Counted from the stretch's first letter, positions 36,702 to 49,639 are shown. The stretch is 64,000 bases of DNA from Stercorarius parasiticus (GCA_013396915.1 VWZL01005191.1:1-64000), one strand, 5' to 3'. Translations and numbers: made by a program. Notes: generated from the sequence alone by a model not told the origin.

Positions 36702-38192
36702 CATGGGACCTGATGGGCTGCACCCATGGGTGGTGAGAGAGCTGGCTGATGTCATTGCTAGGACATTCTCAATCATCTTTGAAATGTTATGGTGATCAGA
36801 GGAGATCCCTGAGGACTGGAAGAAAGCAAAGGGCAAGAAGGAGGATCCAGGGAGCTACAGACTGGTCAAGCTCACCTTGATTTCTGTGAAGGTGATGGAG
36901 CAAATAATCATGGAGACCATTTTCAGACATATGAAGATGGTGATGGGAGTAGTTGGCATTGTTTTATGAAGTGAAATCATGCTTGACAAACCTGACTGCC
37001 TTCTCCAATGAGAAGACTGGCTTAGTAGATGAGGGGAGAGCAGGGATTGTTGTCTGCTTTGAGTAGTTTAGTATGGATTTTGAGACTCATAACACTCAAA
37101 CTGAATGAAGTATGGATAGTGATGTACACTGACAATTGGTTCATGTGCCAGAACCAAAAGATTATGGTCATCACTATGAATTCATCTAGAGGCAAGTCAC
37201 CAGTAGTGTACTCCAGCGGTTGACACTATTTTTGGGACACAGTGCACTATCAGCAAGTTTGCAGATGATACAAAGCTGGGAGTAGTGGTTGATTAGCAGA
37301 GGGTTGTGCTGCCATTGAGTGGAACCTCAGCAGGCTGCAGAATTGGGCAGAACAGAATCTAATGCAGTTCAACAAAAGCAAACACAAAGTCTAGGACCTG
37401 GGGATGAATAACCACACACCAGCACATGCTAGGGACTGACCAACTGTAAAGTAGGTCTGCAGAGAAGGTCCTGTGAGTCCTGGTGGACAACAAGTTGACC
37501 ATGACCCAGTAATGCACCTTGCAACAAAGAAGGCAAACAGCATTCTGGACTGCATTAGGAGGAATGTTGCCACCAGGCTGAGGGAGGTGATACTTCCTCT
37601 CTGCTCAGCACTGTTGAGACAAATCTGGAGTGCTATGTCTAGTTCTGGGCTTCTCACTACAAGAAAGATATGGACTTAATGGGGTAAGTTCAGCAAACAG
37701 CCACAAAAATGGGCCACAAAGATGCTCCAGAGGGCTGGAGCATCTGACATAGGAGAGAGGCTGAGGGAGCTGAGATTGTTCAGCCTGGAAAAGAGAAGGC
37801 TGAGGGTATACACAGATCCTACCAATGTCTATAAACACCTGATGGGGGTGGGGAGTAAAGAACATAGAGCCAAACTACTCTTAGAGGTATGGAGTAACAG
37901 GACAAGGTGTAATGGGTACAAATTGAAATACAGGTAATTTCACTCGAAAGAAAAAAGTTATTGCTTTTTTTTTTTTTTTTCTTGGCTCTGGAGGTGGTCA
38001 AACACCAGAACAGACCACCCAGACAAGTTGTGGAATCCCTCTCTGTGGAGATGTTCAAAACCTGATTGGTCATGGCACTGAGAAACTGACTCCAGCTGAC
38101 CCTGCTCTGAGGAGGGTGTTGGACTAGATGATCTCAAGAGCCACCTTCCAACCTCAGCCATTCTCTGATTCTGAAATGCTGTGATTCTGTGA
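36702..38192 (+). mobile_element. CR1 LINE, right part, after nested LTR
   Basis: Resumes exactly where the left part stopped, with CATGGGACCTGATGGGCTGC, followed by the block for RELADVI (GAGCTGGCTGATGTC). The RT catalytic FADDT (threonine codon ACA) is at 37258-37272. The region just before it is shortened by deletions. The thumb block and 3' UTR follow (GGACTAGATGATCTCAAGAG at 38122-38141), ending in ATGCTGTGATTCTGTGA near 38176-38192. A T run at 37965-37980 interrupts the 3' UTR. Confidence 0.92.
37965..37980. repeat. T16 run inside CR1 3' region
   Basis: Sixteen T's where the CR1 consensus has a short T stretch (ACTTCTTTAC-like). Confidence 0.9.
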
Positions 38193-39029
38193 CTGTTTAT
38201 AAGTATTTCTTCAGTTACCAGAATAGATAAAGCCAATATGACTGGCTATTCATGGTAGCTGATAATGCCCCCACATAAGAAGTCTTTCCACTTTATAAAC
38301 AGTTAAAAAAAAATAATGAAAAATAAACAAATAAATAAATTATGAAATTACTCACTAATGAAGATAAATCACTCTATTTTGACTTACTATTAATTACAGT
38401 GGTAATGGATGAAGTGATAGGGGTCAACAAAAATAATTAATTCAGCATATGTAGTTCATAATTTTAAATTATAAAAAAAAAAATAATCTAGCAAATAAGA
38501 AAGAAAACATGAAATCAACACCCACCGATTCCACTATGATAATCCTTTTATTTACAGCATTTCTGGCTTTTAAATTGACTTCAGATTTTGCATATGTATT
38601 TTTCAACATATGACCTGACTCATTCTGCAAGCTATTCCTGTTCCACTTCTAGTTCATGCAAACGATACCCAGCATGTTTTAGGAATAATAACTTAAAAAC
38701 TAGAGTAAAGTTTTTATTTAACGCTCAGAACATTCCACAAAACCTTTAAATCTCTATTCCACCCCTCAATCTACAAAAGTATTTCCTTTTTCTTTTTTCT
38801 TAAAAGATTCATATCTGAAATAACAGTAAAATAAAACAACTTAATGCAGTCAGGGATGAAACATTGTCTCTTCTTGAAAAAAAATTGCAAATGAAATCAT
38901 GGGTGTAATAGCAACATTTTTCAATAAATGCATCAAGTTAGAGGTAGTTTTAGGTAATCAAAGAACAGCATGCACAGTTTATAAAAAGAGATGATCTGGA
39001 CAGTAACAAACCATGCCTTAAAGGTATGC
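38193..39029. other. Unclassified AT-rich sequence
   Basis: No gene recognised. A run of A-rich AAATAAACAAATAAATAAA-type sequence lies at 38319-38342. Confidence 0.5.
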
Positions 39030-40262
39030 AAAGATTTAGAAGGTATTTGGAAGGAAAGAATAATTAGAGACATGAAGGAAAATGGTAAATGGGATAGATT
39101 GTAATAAGGATAGACTGTGTGTGCTATATATCTTTCTTTCACACCTATTTTTCAGAGAAGGGAAATGTAATAGATGAAACATGTCTGGACTTCAGTGAAG
39201 CAGATGACATGTTGCCACAGGAGAAATTACTCATTGAACTTGAGAAGACAGCAATTCATAGGTAGAATTGGAAAGTGGAAAATGAAGGTTACTATAACAA
39301 AAACCTCATACTTTGAAAAAGAAATTTATTTAGTATTTTTATTTTTTCTTTAATGATATTTGCTCAAAAAATCAGATCAGTGAACATTGCTAACAACACA
39401 AAGTTGGGAAACATTTTCTTTTCAAATACAGGCAGATAAGAGTATTGTCGAGGAAACATTAAATATCTTCAAGGATAAGGAAAGGAAGGGTGGAATAAGA
39501 CAGTGTAAGATAGAATATAACAGGGCAGAATGGGAAAAAATAGGAGAGAATAGAAGAGAGGAGAGGAGAGGAGAGGAGAGGAGAGGGAAAAGCAAAACAA
39601 AAATAAGTTTAGGATTGATAGTATGATCATCTGCTAAGTGCTGAGGACATCTAATTTGAATATTAATGGAGGAGAAAAAGTCCAGTGATTGGGAAAAGGT
39701 TGTGCAGGCACAAAAAAGGCAAATGCGATCTGGAAAGTAGTCCAGTGAAGACAAATAAGAAATAAGGCATTTATTAACCTTTATGTAGAATTCCATACAC
39801 GGTTTTGGTCACCTTTGGTGAAGAAAGATTAGCTCAGCTTTCATATCTGTAAAAGAATGTTGATCAAGAAGACTTTGGGAATGGTAACGCATCTTAGTAA
39901 CCTATGAGTAACAGGCAAAAGAGCATAGCTTGCTTATTACAGCAAAATGAAGAACAAGAGGGTATGATTGCTCTGTAATCTATTGGGGGAAATACTATGT
40001 AAGGGAAGGAGCTATATTTGTACAAGACATACAGAAAGTCAAGAATACGTCTATTTCACTGTTGGAAAAATTGCAAGAATTTTTCACATACTGTAAGTGA
40101 GATTCAAAACTAGTTTTTAATTTGGGAGCGGAGTCTCAGCTTCTTTTAAACAGTCTTATAAACTTTGTAAAAGGAATTAGATTAGATAGTTCCCTGTGAA
40201 GCAGTAGACTGGATTTGAAAATGCTGGAGGTATCTTCCAACTCTACATTCCTGTGAGAGATA
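39030..40262 (+). mobile_element. Ancient CR1 LINE (RT core to 3' end)
   Basis: Very decayed, but in order. CTGGACTTCAGTGAAGCAGA at 39185-39204 is the RT block LDFSKAFD (here LDFSEADD), followed by LLIELEKT (CR1: LLVKLEKMG). A block near 39386-39410 (CTAACAACACAAAGTTGGGA) replaces the ADDTKLG region, so the catalytic motif is lost. A GAGGGTATGATTGCTCTGTA block near 39958 matches GGGGGACATGATAGCTCT. The 3' end ATCTTCCAACTCTACATTCC near 40231 matches TCCCTTCCAACCTCTACATT. A pentamer/GA-rich expansion sits inside at about 39490-39590. Confidence 0.7.
39490..39590. repeat. Degenerate (AGAAT)n passing into (GAGAG)n
   Basis: AGAATATAAC, AGAATGGG and AGAGAATAGAAG variants grade into a pure GAGAG array at 39555-39586. 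Confidence 0.75.
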
Positions 40263-41570
40263 AGAGACCATGAAACTTTCAAGCTGAGCATCTTAAGGCA
40301 TTATATACCTGATTATACAATCTGCAGCCCTGTTGCAACATCAAATCTTCAGAGACCAGAAGCAAGATTAAAACTTTCGAAGCATCAGGGATGGAGCCCT
40401 GTTTTACAGTCATGCAGGCTGATGGAGCTTAAAGCTGTGTTGACTTCTTACATATCAAAGACAACTCTGCTAATTGTGTATGTGTGTGGAAACACTAATA
40501 CTGAGATCCTAAGATGATATTGGCTCAATTGGCATAGGCAAAAAAAAAGGAGGAAGCAAGCTGGTATCCATTCTACTTTTCTTTGTATTTCCTGAAAAAT
40601 CAGGGAGTTTTCCTGCATGGCAAAAAGAAGAAAACTCTCACTTGCTGCCTTCTATGCAGTCTGGCAACTTTTTGTTATTTAATATTTTTAATTTTTATTT
40701 GAAGTATGAGAATCTGTTTATTGATATAGTGTCTCATGGCCCATAATCATCTCCAGAAACAGAAACTACATAACTGAAATCTCCACTGTTGCTTGTGAAA
40801 GATTAATGGCAGTAAGTGAATGCTATAAGTAGCTTAGTAACTTAACTATTCACTAGGTGAATAGCACTGTGACTCCTATAAATTAGGAAAGGACAAACAA
40901 ATTTGTCAACTGTGGCTTGACAGATATACTGGAACATACTGATCTAGCAGTTGTTCAGACTGGGGCGTATCTTGTAACCCTTTAAAACTAGGACATGGAT
41001 TGGGAGAAGCCAATGAACCTCCACATGTTACTGTGATTCAAGGTCAAAAGTAGATAATGCAGCCTTGGTGTCACCAGTTCAGTGAGAGGTTTTTTATGCC
41101 TGTTGCTTAGAGACTGTGCATTTTTCAGGGAGGTTAGAAACTGAGGGCATGAAACAACAGCCTTCCATGCACACAATGACAATTATAATCATTAAATTAG
41201 TGAGTAAAGAGTGTTTCAGCTTTTTTCATCAACTTTTACTACTGAAGAAGGATCCCTGTTAGCATTTGGAAAGAAGAGCTGACAGAAGACCTTCTGGGAT
41301 ATTGATCCCCAAAAGATAGATGAATATCCTTGAAGTCCATTATTTCCAAATTCTGTGTCATTTTACAATGATCATGCTGATTCTACCAATAGGATTAAAA
41401 TGAACACATTTTAGAAGGCTGCATCTATATTAGTAGCTCTTTATAGACAGTACAAGACAATCAATGTTTTTAGGGACTGATTCTTATTGTAGATGTCTGA
41501 AGCATGTTAAATGAATCGTGACACACACTTGCCTACTCTGTAAAAGTAAAGTGCACTTCAAGTGCACAAA
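40263..41570. other. Unclassified AT-rich sequence
   Basis: No gene recognised. A perfect 8-bp palindrome GTGCACTTCAAGTGCAC lies at 41551-41567, just before the next CR1. Confidence 0.5.
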
Positions 41571-42000
41571 CATAGATTCATAAAGCAATTTGTATGGGAA
41601 GGGACCTGTGGGGGTTATTTGGTTCAACATTGTTCATGTTGCTCAGTTTGAGCTGAATTTTTAATATCTCCACATGTCGAAACTCCAGAACTGCTCTAGA
41701 CAACCAGTTCCAGCATTTGACTGTTCTCAGGCTGAACACTGTTTTCCTAATATAGAATCAGAATTTTTGTCTTTGTAAACTGTACTTGTGCCTTTCTTCT
41801 ACCACTGCACATCCCAAAAGAGTCTGGCTATATATTCTCTACATCCTCTCATAAGGTAGTTGAAGGCAACAGCAAGATATAGTAAGATACCCTCTGTCTT
41901 CTAGAATAAACCCAGTCCTCACCATCACTAGTTCTACATAATGTGCTCCAGGTCCCAGTCATGTTGGTGACCTTCAGTTGGATTCACCCCGATACATCTA
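41571..42000 (-). mobile_element. CR1 LINE 3' end fragment
   Basis: Antisense tail-like ATAGATTCATAAAGCA at 41572-41587 leads into the 3' UTR. AACCAGTTCCAGCATTTGAC at 41701-41720 is the CR1 'CCTGTTCCAGTG' block. TGTTGGTGACCTTCAGTTGG at 41962-41981 is the block before the thumb region. Older and more diverged than the copy at 51343. Confidence 0.82.
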
Positions 42001-44790
42001 TGTTTTTACTTTATTATGCCCAAGATAAATGTGTAGGACAGATGTGACAAGGCACCTATAGGGACACGCCTGTGCCTTAGTGTGAAATCCTAGGAAGTGA
42101 AAAATGTTTAAGCAAGTGAATTGCACTGCAAAAGTCAAGCGTAATGAATTTCTGTGCTGGCAACTCATTTCTCACCAAGCTGGTTCATTTGATCATTTCC
42201 TGGGCTTTTAATGTGATTCTGCATTCCATTTCATTAAGTTTAGGTATTTCAGTATCTAACTTTTCAAAAATCAAAGTTCCTTTTTAACAATATAGTCAAT
42301 GCTGTGGTCCACAAATCTTCAGTATGACCGAACAAAATGTTCAAATGAGCTACATTTCATTTGTACACAGCATAAAGCATTCTTCATTTAACACAGTCTA
42401 ACAACCTCTGATCCAGACATCCGAATTCTCTAATACAAAAAGGATGTGACTAGGAGGAAAGCCAGAGCCCTTTTCCCATACAGGAGGTCATTGACCTTTA
42501 TTAAAGCTAACTTATCAAATAACTGTTCAGTGAAGTCCACTATCTTCTTATAAACTGAATTGCTTCAGTGATGATACAGACTGCTTTCAACTAAAGTAAC
42601 AACTAAAAAATATCATAATAAACAAGTAAGAAAAAGAACCAAATGGAAGTGCATGAGTGAAATACATCTCCAAGTAAAACGCTTGCTATTTTGCTCATAT
42701 TTTAGTAAATTTAAGGCCACATACTAAGGTTTTCACTCAGATAATACTGCCACTGAGTTTAAATTCAAAGAATTACTTAGATCTTTTTTCAGTCCCTATA
42801 CTATCTCTTTGCTCATTGACTGTGTTGGCACAAGAGGTCCTACCAAATAAATCCTTTGCATAGAAGACCTTGTAGTAATGCAGCACATCCTTCGTTAATA
42901 AATGGGGTTCTACAGAAGCTGAGTGGATTATAAATAAAGTATTTTATAATTACTATAATCATAAATCAGAAATGTGCTTTACCAATTACTCTCGCATTTT
43001 GTAATCAGCCCAGTTGCTAGGCGTTTTTCCAAGCCTACAGGTCATGCTATATGGTTTTCTCTCTGGCAATTTACAGAAATTCCATAACTGTAATTATTTT
43101 ACTTAATAAATGTGTTTCAATATATTATTTCAGGTTCTTGAAGCATCTAACAAGATGCCTTGAAAAACAGTGCTGAAATAGCTATTATGGAATTAAATGC
43201 TTCTGAGTCAAAGGTGATTGAGTACAAATTAGTTCATCGTAATAAAACTCAGCATCTGAAAAGAATCTTATCTGGTTTCCAAGGTACCTACAAATGTAAC
43301 AAATTGTAAGACAGAGGTATTACAGTAATGTACACGTCTCTGTGCAAAAATGTGCTAGGAATCGATGATGAGATAGTCTACAACTATTTCTTTCGTCTTA
43401 TTTCATTTTAAAAGTTTCAAAGGTTTTTAAGTTTTCCCTCTCTGTTGGTCTGATCTTCAGCAAAAGTTGAGTTAGGGCTAAAGGTAAAAGGTAATTAAAT
43501 TAGGAAAGTAAATGAATATGGTGTGTTGGTTAAATTTCTTTGCCTGTTCTCAATTATTTAATCAAAATGTACTGTAAGCAGAATTATGTATCTGGGGATA
43601 GGATTATCTGACATAAAGTAAAAGAATGACAGGATTTGCAGACTTCGTAAATTAAATTGTGTGATTCATGCCTTTTCTAAGGATCTGAAGGACTTTCAAA
43701 TGATGCAGCCGCTTTATGCTTTCTAATCCTTCTTATGAAATAGATGGGAAAAATATGCTGATGTCACTTTTTCTAATAACATTTTCACACAAGCACCTTT
43801 GAAATACATGCACCAATCACTTTATTTCTTTAATTGCATTGTAGATTTTTGAATAGGTTTGGGGTTAGTTGGCTTGTGGGTTGTTTTTTTTTCACTCGAT
43901 CAGAAACTTGTAAGAATATTTAAAATGACCTCTCTTCTTCCATGTCATACTAAACCTTGAAGACTTGGAACAATCCCCAGCTATTTCCACTAAAAGGTTT
44001 TCAGACATAAAAATAAATTTTATTAACTGGATGTTCATTTGATAAGGATGCTCTTACAGGAACTGGAAGGAGGCACTGAAGTTAATCCATGTGTGATTTT
44101 ATTAATTGAAATGTAATTTCGTTAGAGCAGATGAATATATTTGCATTTGTCAGCTTTTGCTCTAGTATATGAGAAATGAACCTTAGCTGAGAAAGAGTGC
44201 ACAAATGGGTTTGAAGTATGTACTCATGGACATTTTTCAAAGATAAAGGAGATAGGGAGGTTGTCTGGTTGTGTGAGCAACATACTGGCCTTTACCTTCA
44301 GTCTATAATGTTCAGGGCTATGAGACCAACAGCCAGTCTCTGAAGGACTGATGTTCAAGCCACAAAACTGCATGAGTCAGATCAGCTCAGAACTGAGCTA
44401 TTGTAACAAGGATACTTTTCTGTGTTTTCACCTACCTTCAAAATGTCCTTCCAGCAGAGTAAAGCACTGTTGGGATGATCCAAGGTGAATTAAAACAGAA
44501 GCAGAATGTTTGCATTCTGACTCTAAGAAAAGTAAATTGTTAGCAGCTGCAGGGAATGAAATATTTTGTTTCCAAGGAACAGCATATATTTTCTATTATA
44601 CAAACATTCAGTGGGAGTAGGGGGAGGAAAAGACTGACACAAAAGTCACTGCCTATTATAAAGAAAAGGGGAAAAAGGTGATACATAAGCACACATGCTA
44701 TGTAAGATCAGAGTCACAAGTTAAGAACTCAGAACTTCTTTCTTTCCTGTTTCTTTCATTTCCAGATCTCCCATCCCAAACGCTCCCTAC

Positions 44791-44824
44791 AGGATCAGAT
44801 CCTATAGACTCAGGATCAGATCCT
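44791..44824. repeat. Twin 13-bp palindromes, 21-bp period
   Basis: AGGATCAGATCCT occurs at 44791-44803 and 44812-44824. Each copy is a perfect palindrome around a central A. Confidence 0.9.
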
Positions 44825-45176
44825 TGCAAAGTTTTTGCATCAAACTCTGACAACTTCATCAGAGACAGGATTTTATGCAGGATTTATATGGACAAGATAT
44901 TGAATGAACATATGACAACAATTCATCTATTTTGATTTTATCAAGAACTGTATTTTATGAGCCTGACAAATATTGTGTTTAATGCTTCTTTTATAATATA
45001 TTTCCGAGTCCAAATGCAAAGAGCACCCAAGAGCAAATGCCAGACTGCTTTATTGTATAGACTAAAGAAGGGAGAGTATAATTGCCGAAACTTCAGAAAT
45101 AAATGAAGCAATGTGAAAAATATAAAAACAGTTGTTGACTAGAAGTATTAGCCTTCACCAAACCCGAAGCAAATAT

Positions 45177-45214
45177 TATTCCCTTTTACAGAAATAAATG
45201 TATTCCCTTTTACA
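45177..45214. repeat. Two-copy repeat, 24-bp period
   Basis: TATTCCCTTTTACA occurs at 45177-45190 and 45201-45214, with AAATAAATG in the spacer. Confidence 0.85.
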
Positions 45215-45399
45215 TAAAAAAATGCCTGCAGTATAATTCAGGTCTGTTTGTGTATGGTATGATTCAATATGCTACCTCAGTTATGGACATGCTGGTTTTA
45301 TTATTCTTCTTTTGACCTTGTAATAAGACACTGGCAAGAAGAAAATAATTTTTCCTGTTTACTGAGTTTTAGCTGAGAAATAGACCCATTTAAGAAGGC

Positions 45400-45500
45400 A
45401 AGTTTCTGTGACTGTGACGCATTGTTGACTTACTGTAACCTTAGGCATGCTTCTTCTATCCTCAAGCTCACCTTCTGTAAACTGAGTGTACAGGGTGTTT
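45400..45500 (+). mobile_element. MIR-type SINE relic
   Basis: GACTTACTGTAACCTTAGGC at 45427-45446 resembles the MIR block TGTGTGACCTTGGGC. It is followed by CACCTTCTGTAAACTGAGTG at 45469-45488, in the position of TTTCCTCATCTGTAAAATGGG. Confidence 0.45.
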
Positions 45501-47212
45501 AGGAGACTAGAGCTGTAGAAAGATAACTGCAAAGAATTAATGCTTTTAATTTCTTTAGATATTTGCATAGATCTGAAAAATTCCACTGCTCTCTGCTCTG
45601 CATCTTTGAACAGGGAAATAAAGATAAAAGTCTGAACTCGTTTCCTTGCTTTCTTATATCAGTTAAAACCACACTGTTAACATGTTTTTTACTGTTTTTA
45701 AGTCATAAAATGTCAGGCAATCCTGTTTTCCCAAGAATCATCAGCCAAAGATTGGTTTTCCCTAAAGCTCAGGGTATTATTTCATTAAAGCTTTAAAGCT
45801 AAGTTAGGTTTACATATAGACTTTATAAAGAAGCAAAGTGGATAGTTTTGAGAACAAAATCATTTGCTTATTCTAGGAAAGCCCTTTGTTTGGTGTTAGA
45901 AGAAAGCAATTTTATAGCTGTTTTAACTAGTTTATCAAGTTTCACTGAAGTGTTTTCCTATGTTTATTTATAAAATTTCATTTTAAAAAATGTTTTCACA
46001 TTTTCTATTGCTATGAAAATAACCCTAACAGTAGCAGAAGAAAAATTTAACTAAACTGAGGTCACTGTAAGAGTTAACCTTAAAGTAAGAGACTAGGCCT
46101 CCTATATGCCTTCTTTGTTACAATGGATAGAGAGAAACGTAAGAGGCAGCAGTTAAGACCACTTCAGCTTCCATTCAAACCAAAACTGTTTAGAGGAGCT
46201 TCTTTTTCTACGATTTTAGCTTTCACACTTTTACCCGGTTCCTGTATTTAACAGGTGGAGTCTTCCACAAGCATTTGCCCAAGAGGTTTTATTTCCCAGA
46301 AATGGTAATAAAAAAGACTCCAGCAGACCTTGAAACAAACAGACATATATGGGCTTTTTTTTGATCAAGACTTTATATGCAGCAAAATTATTATCCTGTA
46401 TAGCTATGTAGAAATGTAAGGAAATGGATATTTAGTCCCCTTGACTTCCAGAAAAGAATTCATGGAACATTTATTACATCCTTCTCATACTGGTAACTGT
46501 GGAAAGTAAGCAACAGAGCTTCGGAGAATAACTGTGCGCCCATGACTTCAACATACAATGCTGCAATAAGACCTTAGGATCACAGCAGAATTACAGTGAT
46601 TTCAGGAAGCAGGGGAGAACAGGCACTCTAGACAGCTGCTTTTGGATATACTCATAAGATGCATTTAATCTAACTGATCCAGGAATTCTGTTCATGTCTG
46701 AGGATGATCACCATAAGGGCCCTTTATAGAAAAGGAAGGGAAATAGGGATCATCAGAGGATAATAAATTGCACCCTACTTCCCCAATTCTGATTATTCTC
46801 CTATGCACCAAACTAACTTGAAAACTATTTGTATTCCTTTCTCATGTTTGAAAATCATAGTTTTCCAGCTTTTAGTCACAGTCCAACTGCATGTTTTCTT
46901 CTTGAACTAGTTGCTTAAAGTACCATGATTAGTTTCTAAGATAGAAAAATGAAAATTTTACCTAAGGTTCACCCTCAGCCATTGCAGTAGGTAACCCACA
47001 TTAACCCTCTCTTTTCAGGTCTCCTCAGTTTGCACACTCCGAAGAAAAAATGCCTAAGATGTCTGTAACAGTTAGCTCTGTACATAGCTGAGAACATACA
47101 GTACATATTTGTGTTTTATTCATCCTTGCATCCAAAACCACAGCTAAGTAAATGTGGCATTTACTCAAATTGTATGTCCTGAAATTGGTGTAGCATGAAG
47201 ACCTACACATAG
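45501..47212. other. Unclassified AT-rich sequence
   Basis: No gene or defined transposable element recognised. Confidence 0.5.
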
Positions 47213-48185
47213 CTTGTCTATGAGGATTTTATCAGTGTCAAAAACCTTCCTGAAATCCAGGTAGACAACATCCACTGTTCTCTCCTTGTCTACCAGGACA
47301 GTCATTTCCTCATAGAAATTTATCAAGTTGGTTAAGAAGGACTTCCCCTTGGTGAAGCCATGGTGACTACTCCAGATGGTTTTCATGTCCTTAATGTGCC
47401 TGATTGGTCTGTAGTTACCTGGGTCCTCCTTCTTGCCCTTTTTGAGAATAGGAGTTACGCTTGTTTTCCTCTGGTCTCCAGGTACTTCTCCCAGTTGCCA
47501 TAATCGAGCAAAGATTATTGAGAGTGGCCTCGCAATGACATCTGCCAGCTCCCTCAACACTCATGGGTGCATCCCATCAGGGGCCATGGACCCTGATGTC
47601 CAGTTTCTTAAGTATGGCTTGACCTGATCCTCTTCTACCAAGAAGGATCTTCTAAGCACCATCTTCCTTGCTCCACATTTTCCCTCTGGGACCTGGGACC
47701 TGCGAAGGCCAATTTTGCTAGTAAAACCCAAAGCAAAGGCAGCATTCATTACCTCAGCCTTTTCCATGTCCTGTGTAAGCAGGTCCCTCATCTTGTTGAG
47801 CAACGTGATCACATTTTCCCTAGTCCTCTTTTTGTCGCCTATGTATTTATGTAAGCCCTTCTTGTTGTCTTTGACATCCCTAGCCAGATTCAGCTCCGTT
47901 TGGGCTTTAGCTTTCATAACTTCATCTCTGGATGCTTGGACAATGTTTCCGTATTCCTCCCAGGTTACCCATCTTTCCTTCTGCCCTGTGTATGCTTCCT
48001 TTTTGTGTTTGAGTTTGGCTAGGAGCAATATGTTCATCCACACAGACCTCCTGGCATTCTTGTCTGACTTCTTATTCATTGGAAAGGAGCCTTCTTGAGC
48101 TTGAAGGAGGTGATCCTTGAATATTAACCAGCTTTCTTGAGGCCACCTTTCCCTCCAGGGCCTTAGCCTACAGGACTCTTCCAAA
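47213..48185 (-). mobile_element. Internal CR1 LINE fragment lacking its 3' end
   Basis: Two long minus-strand frames cover the CR1 linker and RT fingers. 47561-48184 encodes the linker ([18 protein letters not shown], then [20 protein letters not shown]). 47213-47560 encodes REL-ADVI, the PGNYRPI block, [20 protein letters not shown] and [15 protein letters not shown]. The sequence stops just after KVFDT, before the catalytic ADD motif, and no 3' UTR or tail is present on the 47213 side. CR1 normally truncates at the 5' end, so the 3' half was probably removed by a later deletion. Confidence 0.9.
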
Positions 48186-49639
48186 GCATGAAAGGCATAC
48201 TTTCATAACAATACAGCCCTTTCATTGCTAGAGAAAGTAATTTCTATTCTCATGCTATTTCTCTGTGTTACTCATTCATGTATCGGTAAATATTTGACCA
48301 AGGGAAAATTATCACAGAAGTGTTCTTCTACCTTTTATGAAAGCAGAGGCTCTCTCTCTTCCTGTGCTATGTTCTTCCAAGACATCATCTTTGATTGAGT
48401 TCAAGTGCCACAGAGATTAGAATCCATTGGACTCAAGAGCATTGCCAAAACTATATGTTAGACTACTGTAGCAGTCACCTGTGAAACAGAGTTGGGGAGC
48501 TGTCAAAAGATAGAGCTGCTCACAAAAGACAATCCTTATTTCAGTGAGATAAATCTAGAAGTCTGAAACAGTATTGAGAATTACCAAAAATAAAATTCTC
48601 CTACAAATGTGTTATCAAACTTTTTTCAGGCTCAGGTGAGAAACAGTGAAAATACATTTAATCAGTGTAATTGATTACAAATTAAAGTAAAGGCTGCCAA
48701 AGTGGAGCAAGCAGCTGCAGTGAATCTGTGAGAAGGAAATAAAATGATGCCTACAGGTTACTGCATGCTTCATAAAAGTTATTTATAACAACCATTTCTC
48801 ATTAAAGACAAACAAGAACAGAAAAAGATAGGCTGAAAATTTAGATAAAGTTGACTGTGCCAAAAACCAGGTTTATTGAGTACATTCATTGCATTTTTGG
48901 AGGGTGTGGGGATGTGGGATTTTAATTATTGTGCTCTATGCTTTGAGAACATTAGCAAATAAGCCACATATTTACTATAGTTCAGTCATTTTGACAGTTA
49001 CAAGGCTGAAAACTATACCAGAATACTGTTAACAATATAAGGTGAATGCTGATAATAATAGAAGGCCGTATCTTTCAAAATTAGCTGGCAGAGGCAAGTA
49101 ATTTAGTAAAATTCATCAACCTTGATTATCTAAATTTCAGCCACTTAGATTTCCTCTTACCCCAAAAAAGGACAGTACCCAGCACCATAAATTATAATGA
49201 ACATTCCCTCAAACTATACAAAAGCTCAGTTATCTAGGCTGCCTTGCTGTCCCCTAGGATTTTGGGGGAAATTATATCAGTCAATATTCAGACTGACATA
49301 GCTGTTGTAGTCTAGTGCTAGTTACATATTATCCTTCAGTATTTAAAAGAGAAAAGGAAAATACAAAAGGGAGAGGAAAATACAAAAAGGAAAGGACAAG
49401 AGAAAAGTACTTCCCTCATTGTAGCAATTATGTACTTTTAAATTAAAATTACTGAGAAAACTAGTCATTCCTTGTAACACACAAATTACTAGAACTTAGC
49501 CAATCAAACTCAACATGAATCTATAAAGTACTGCTTTATATTGGTTTTGGTTTCATTTATTTTTGTATGTGTTTAAGATGAAAGGCTAGACCTTAAAGAG
49601 CAATTCTGTATCTAAAATTTCACACAATTCCTTAGGTGA
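48186..49639. other. Unclassified AT-rich sequence
   Basis: No gene or defined transposable element recognised. A GGAAAATACAAAA-type duplication lies near 49356-49390. Confidence 0.5.

Larger units (their letters stand above)
42001..45399. other. 3.4 kb of unclassified AT-rich sequence
   Basis: No exon, RNA gene or defined transposable element recognised. It contains the twin palindromes at 44791-44824 and a two-copy repeat at 45177-45214. Confidence 0.5.

Noticed and set aside
36017..36736. Longest open frame in the window (239 codons, starts MCQCCKG)
   Set aside because: It lies in the LTR U5 and runs past the LTR edge into CR1. The same start in LTR copy B (61554, minus) is followed by a short, different frame. 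GC-rich, stop-poor composition explains it.
41551..41567. Palindrome GTGCACTTCAAGTGCAC
   Set aside because: An 8-bp arm is expected by chance in 64 kb; no supporting context beyond lying next to a CR1.
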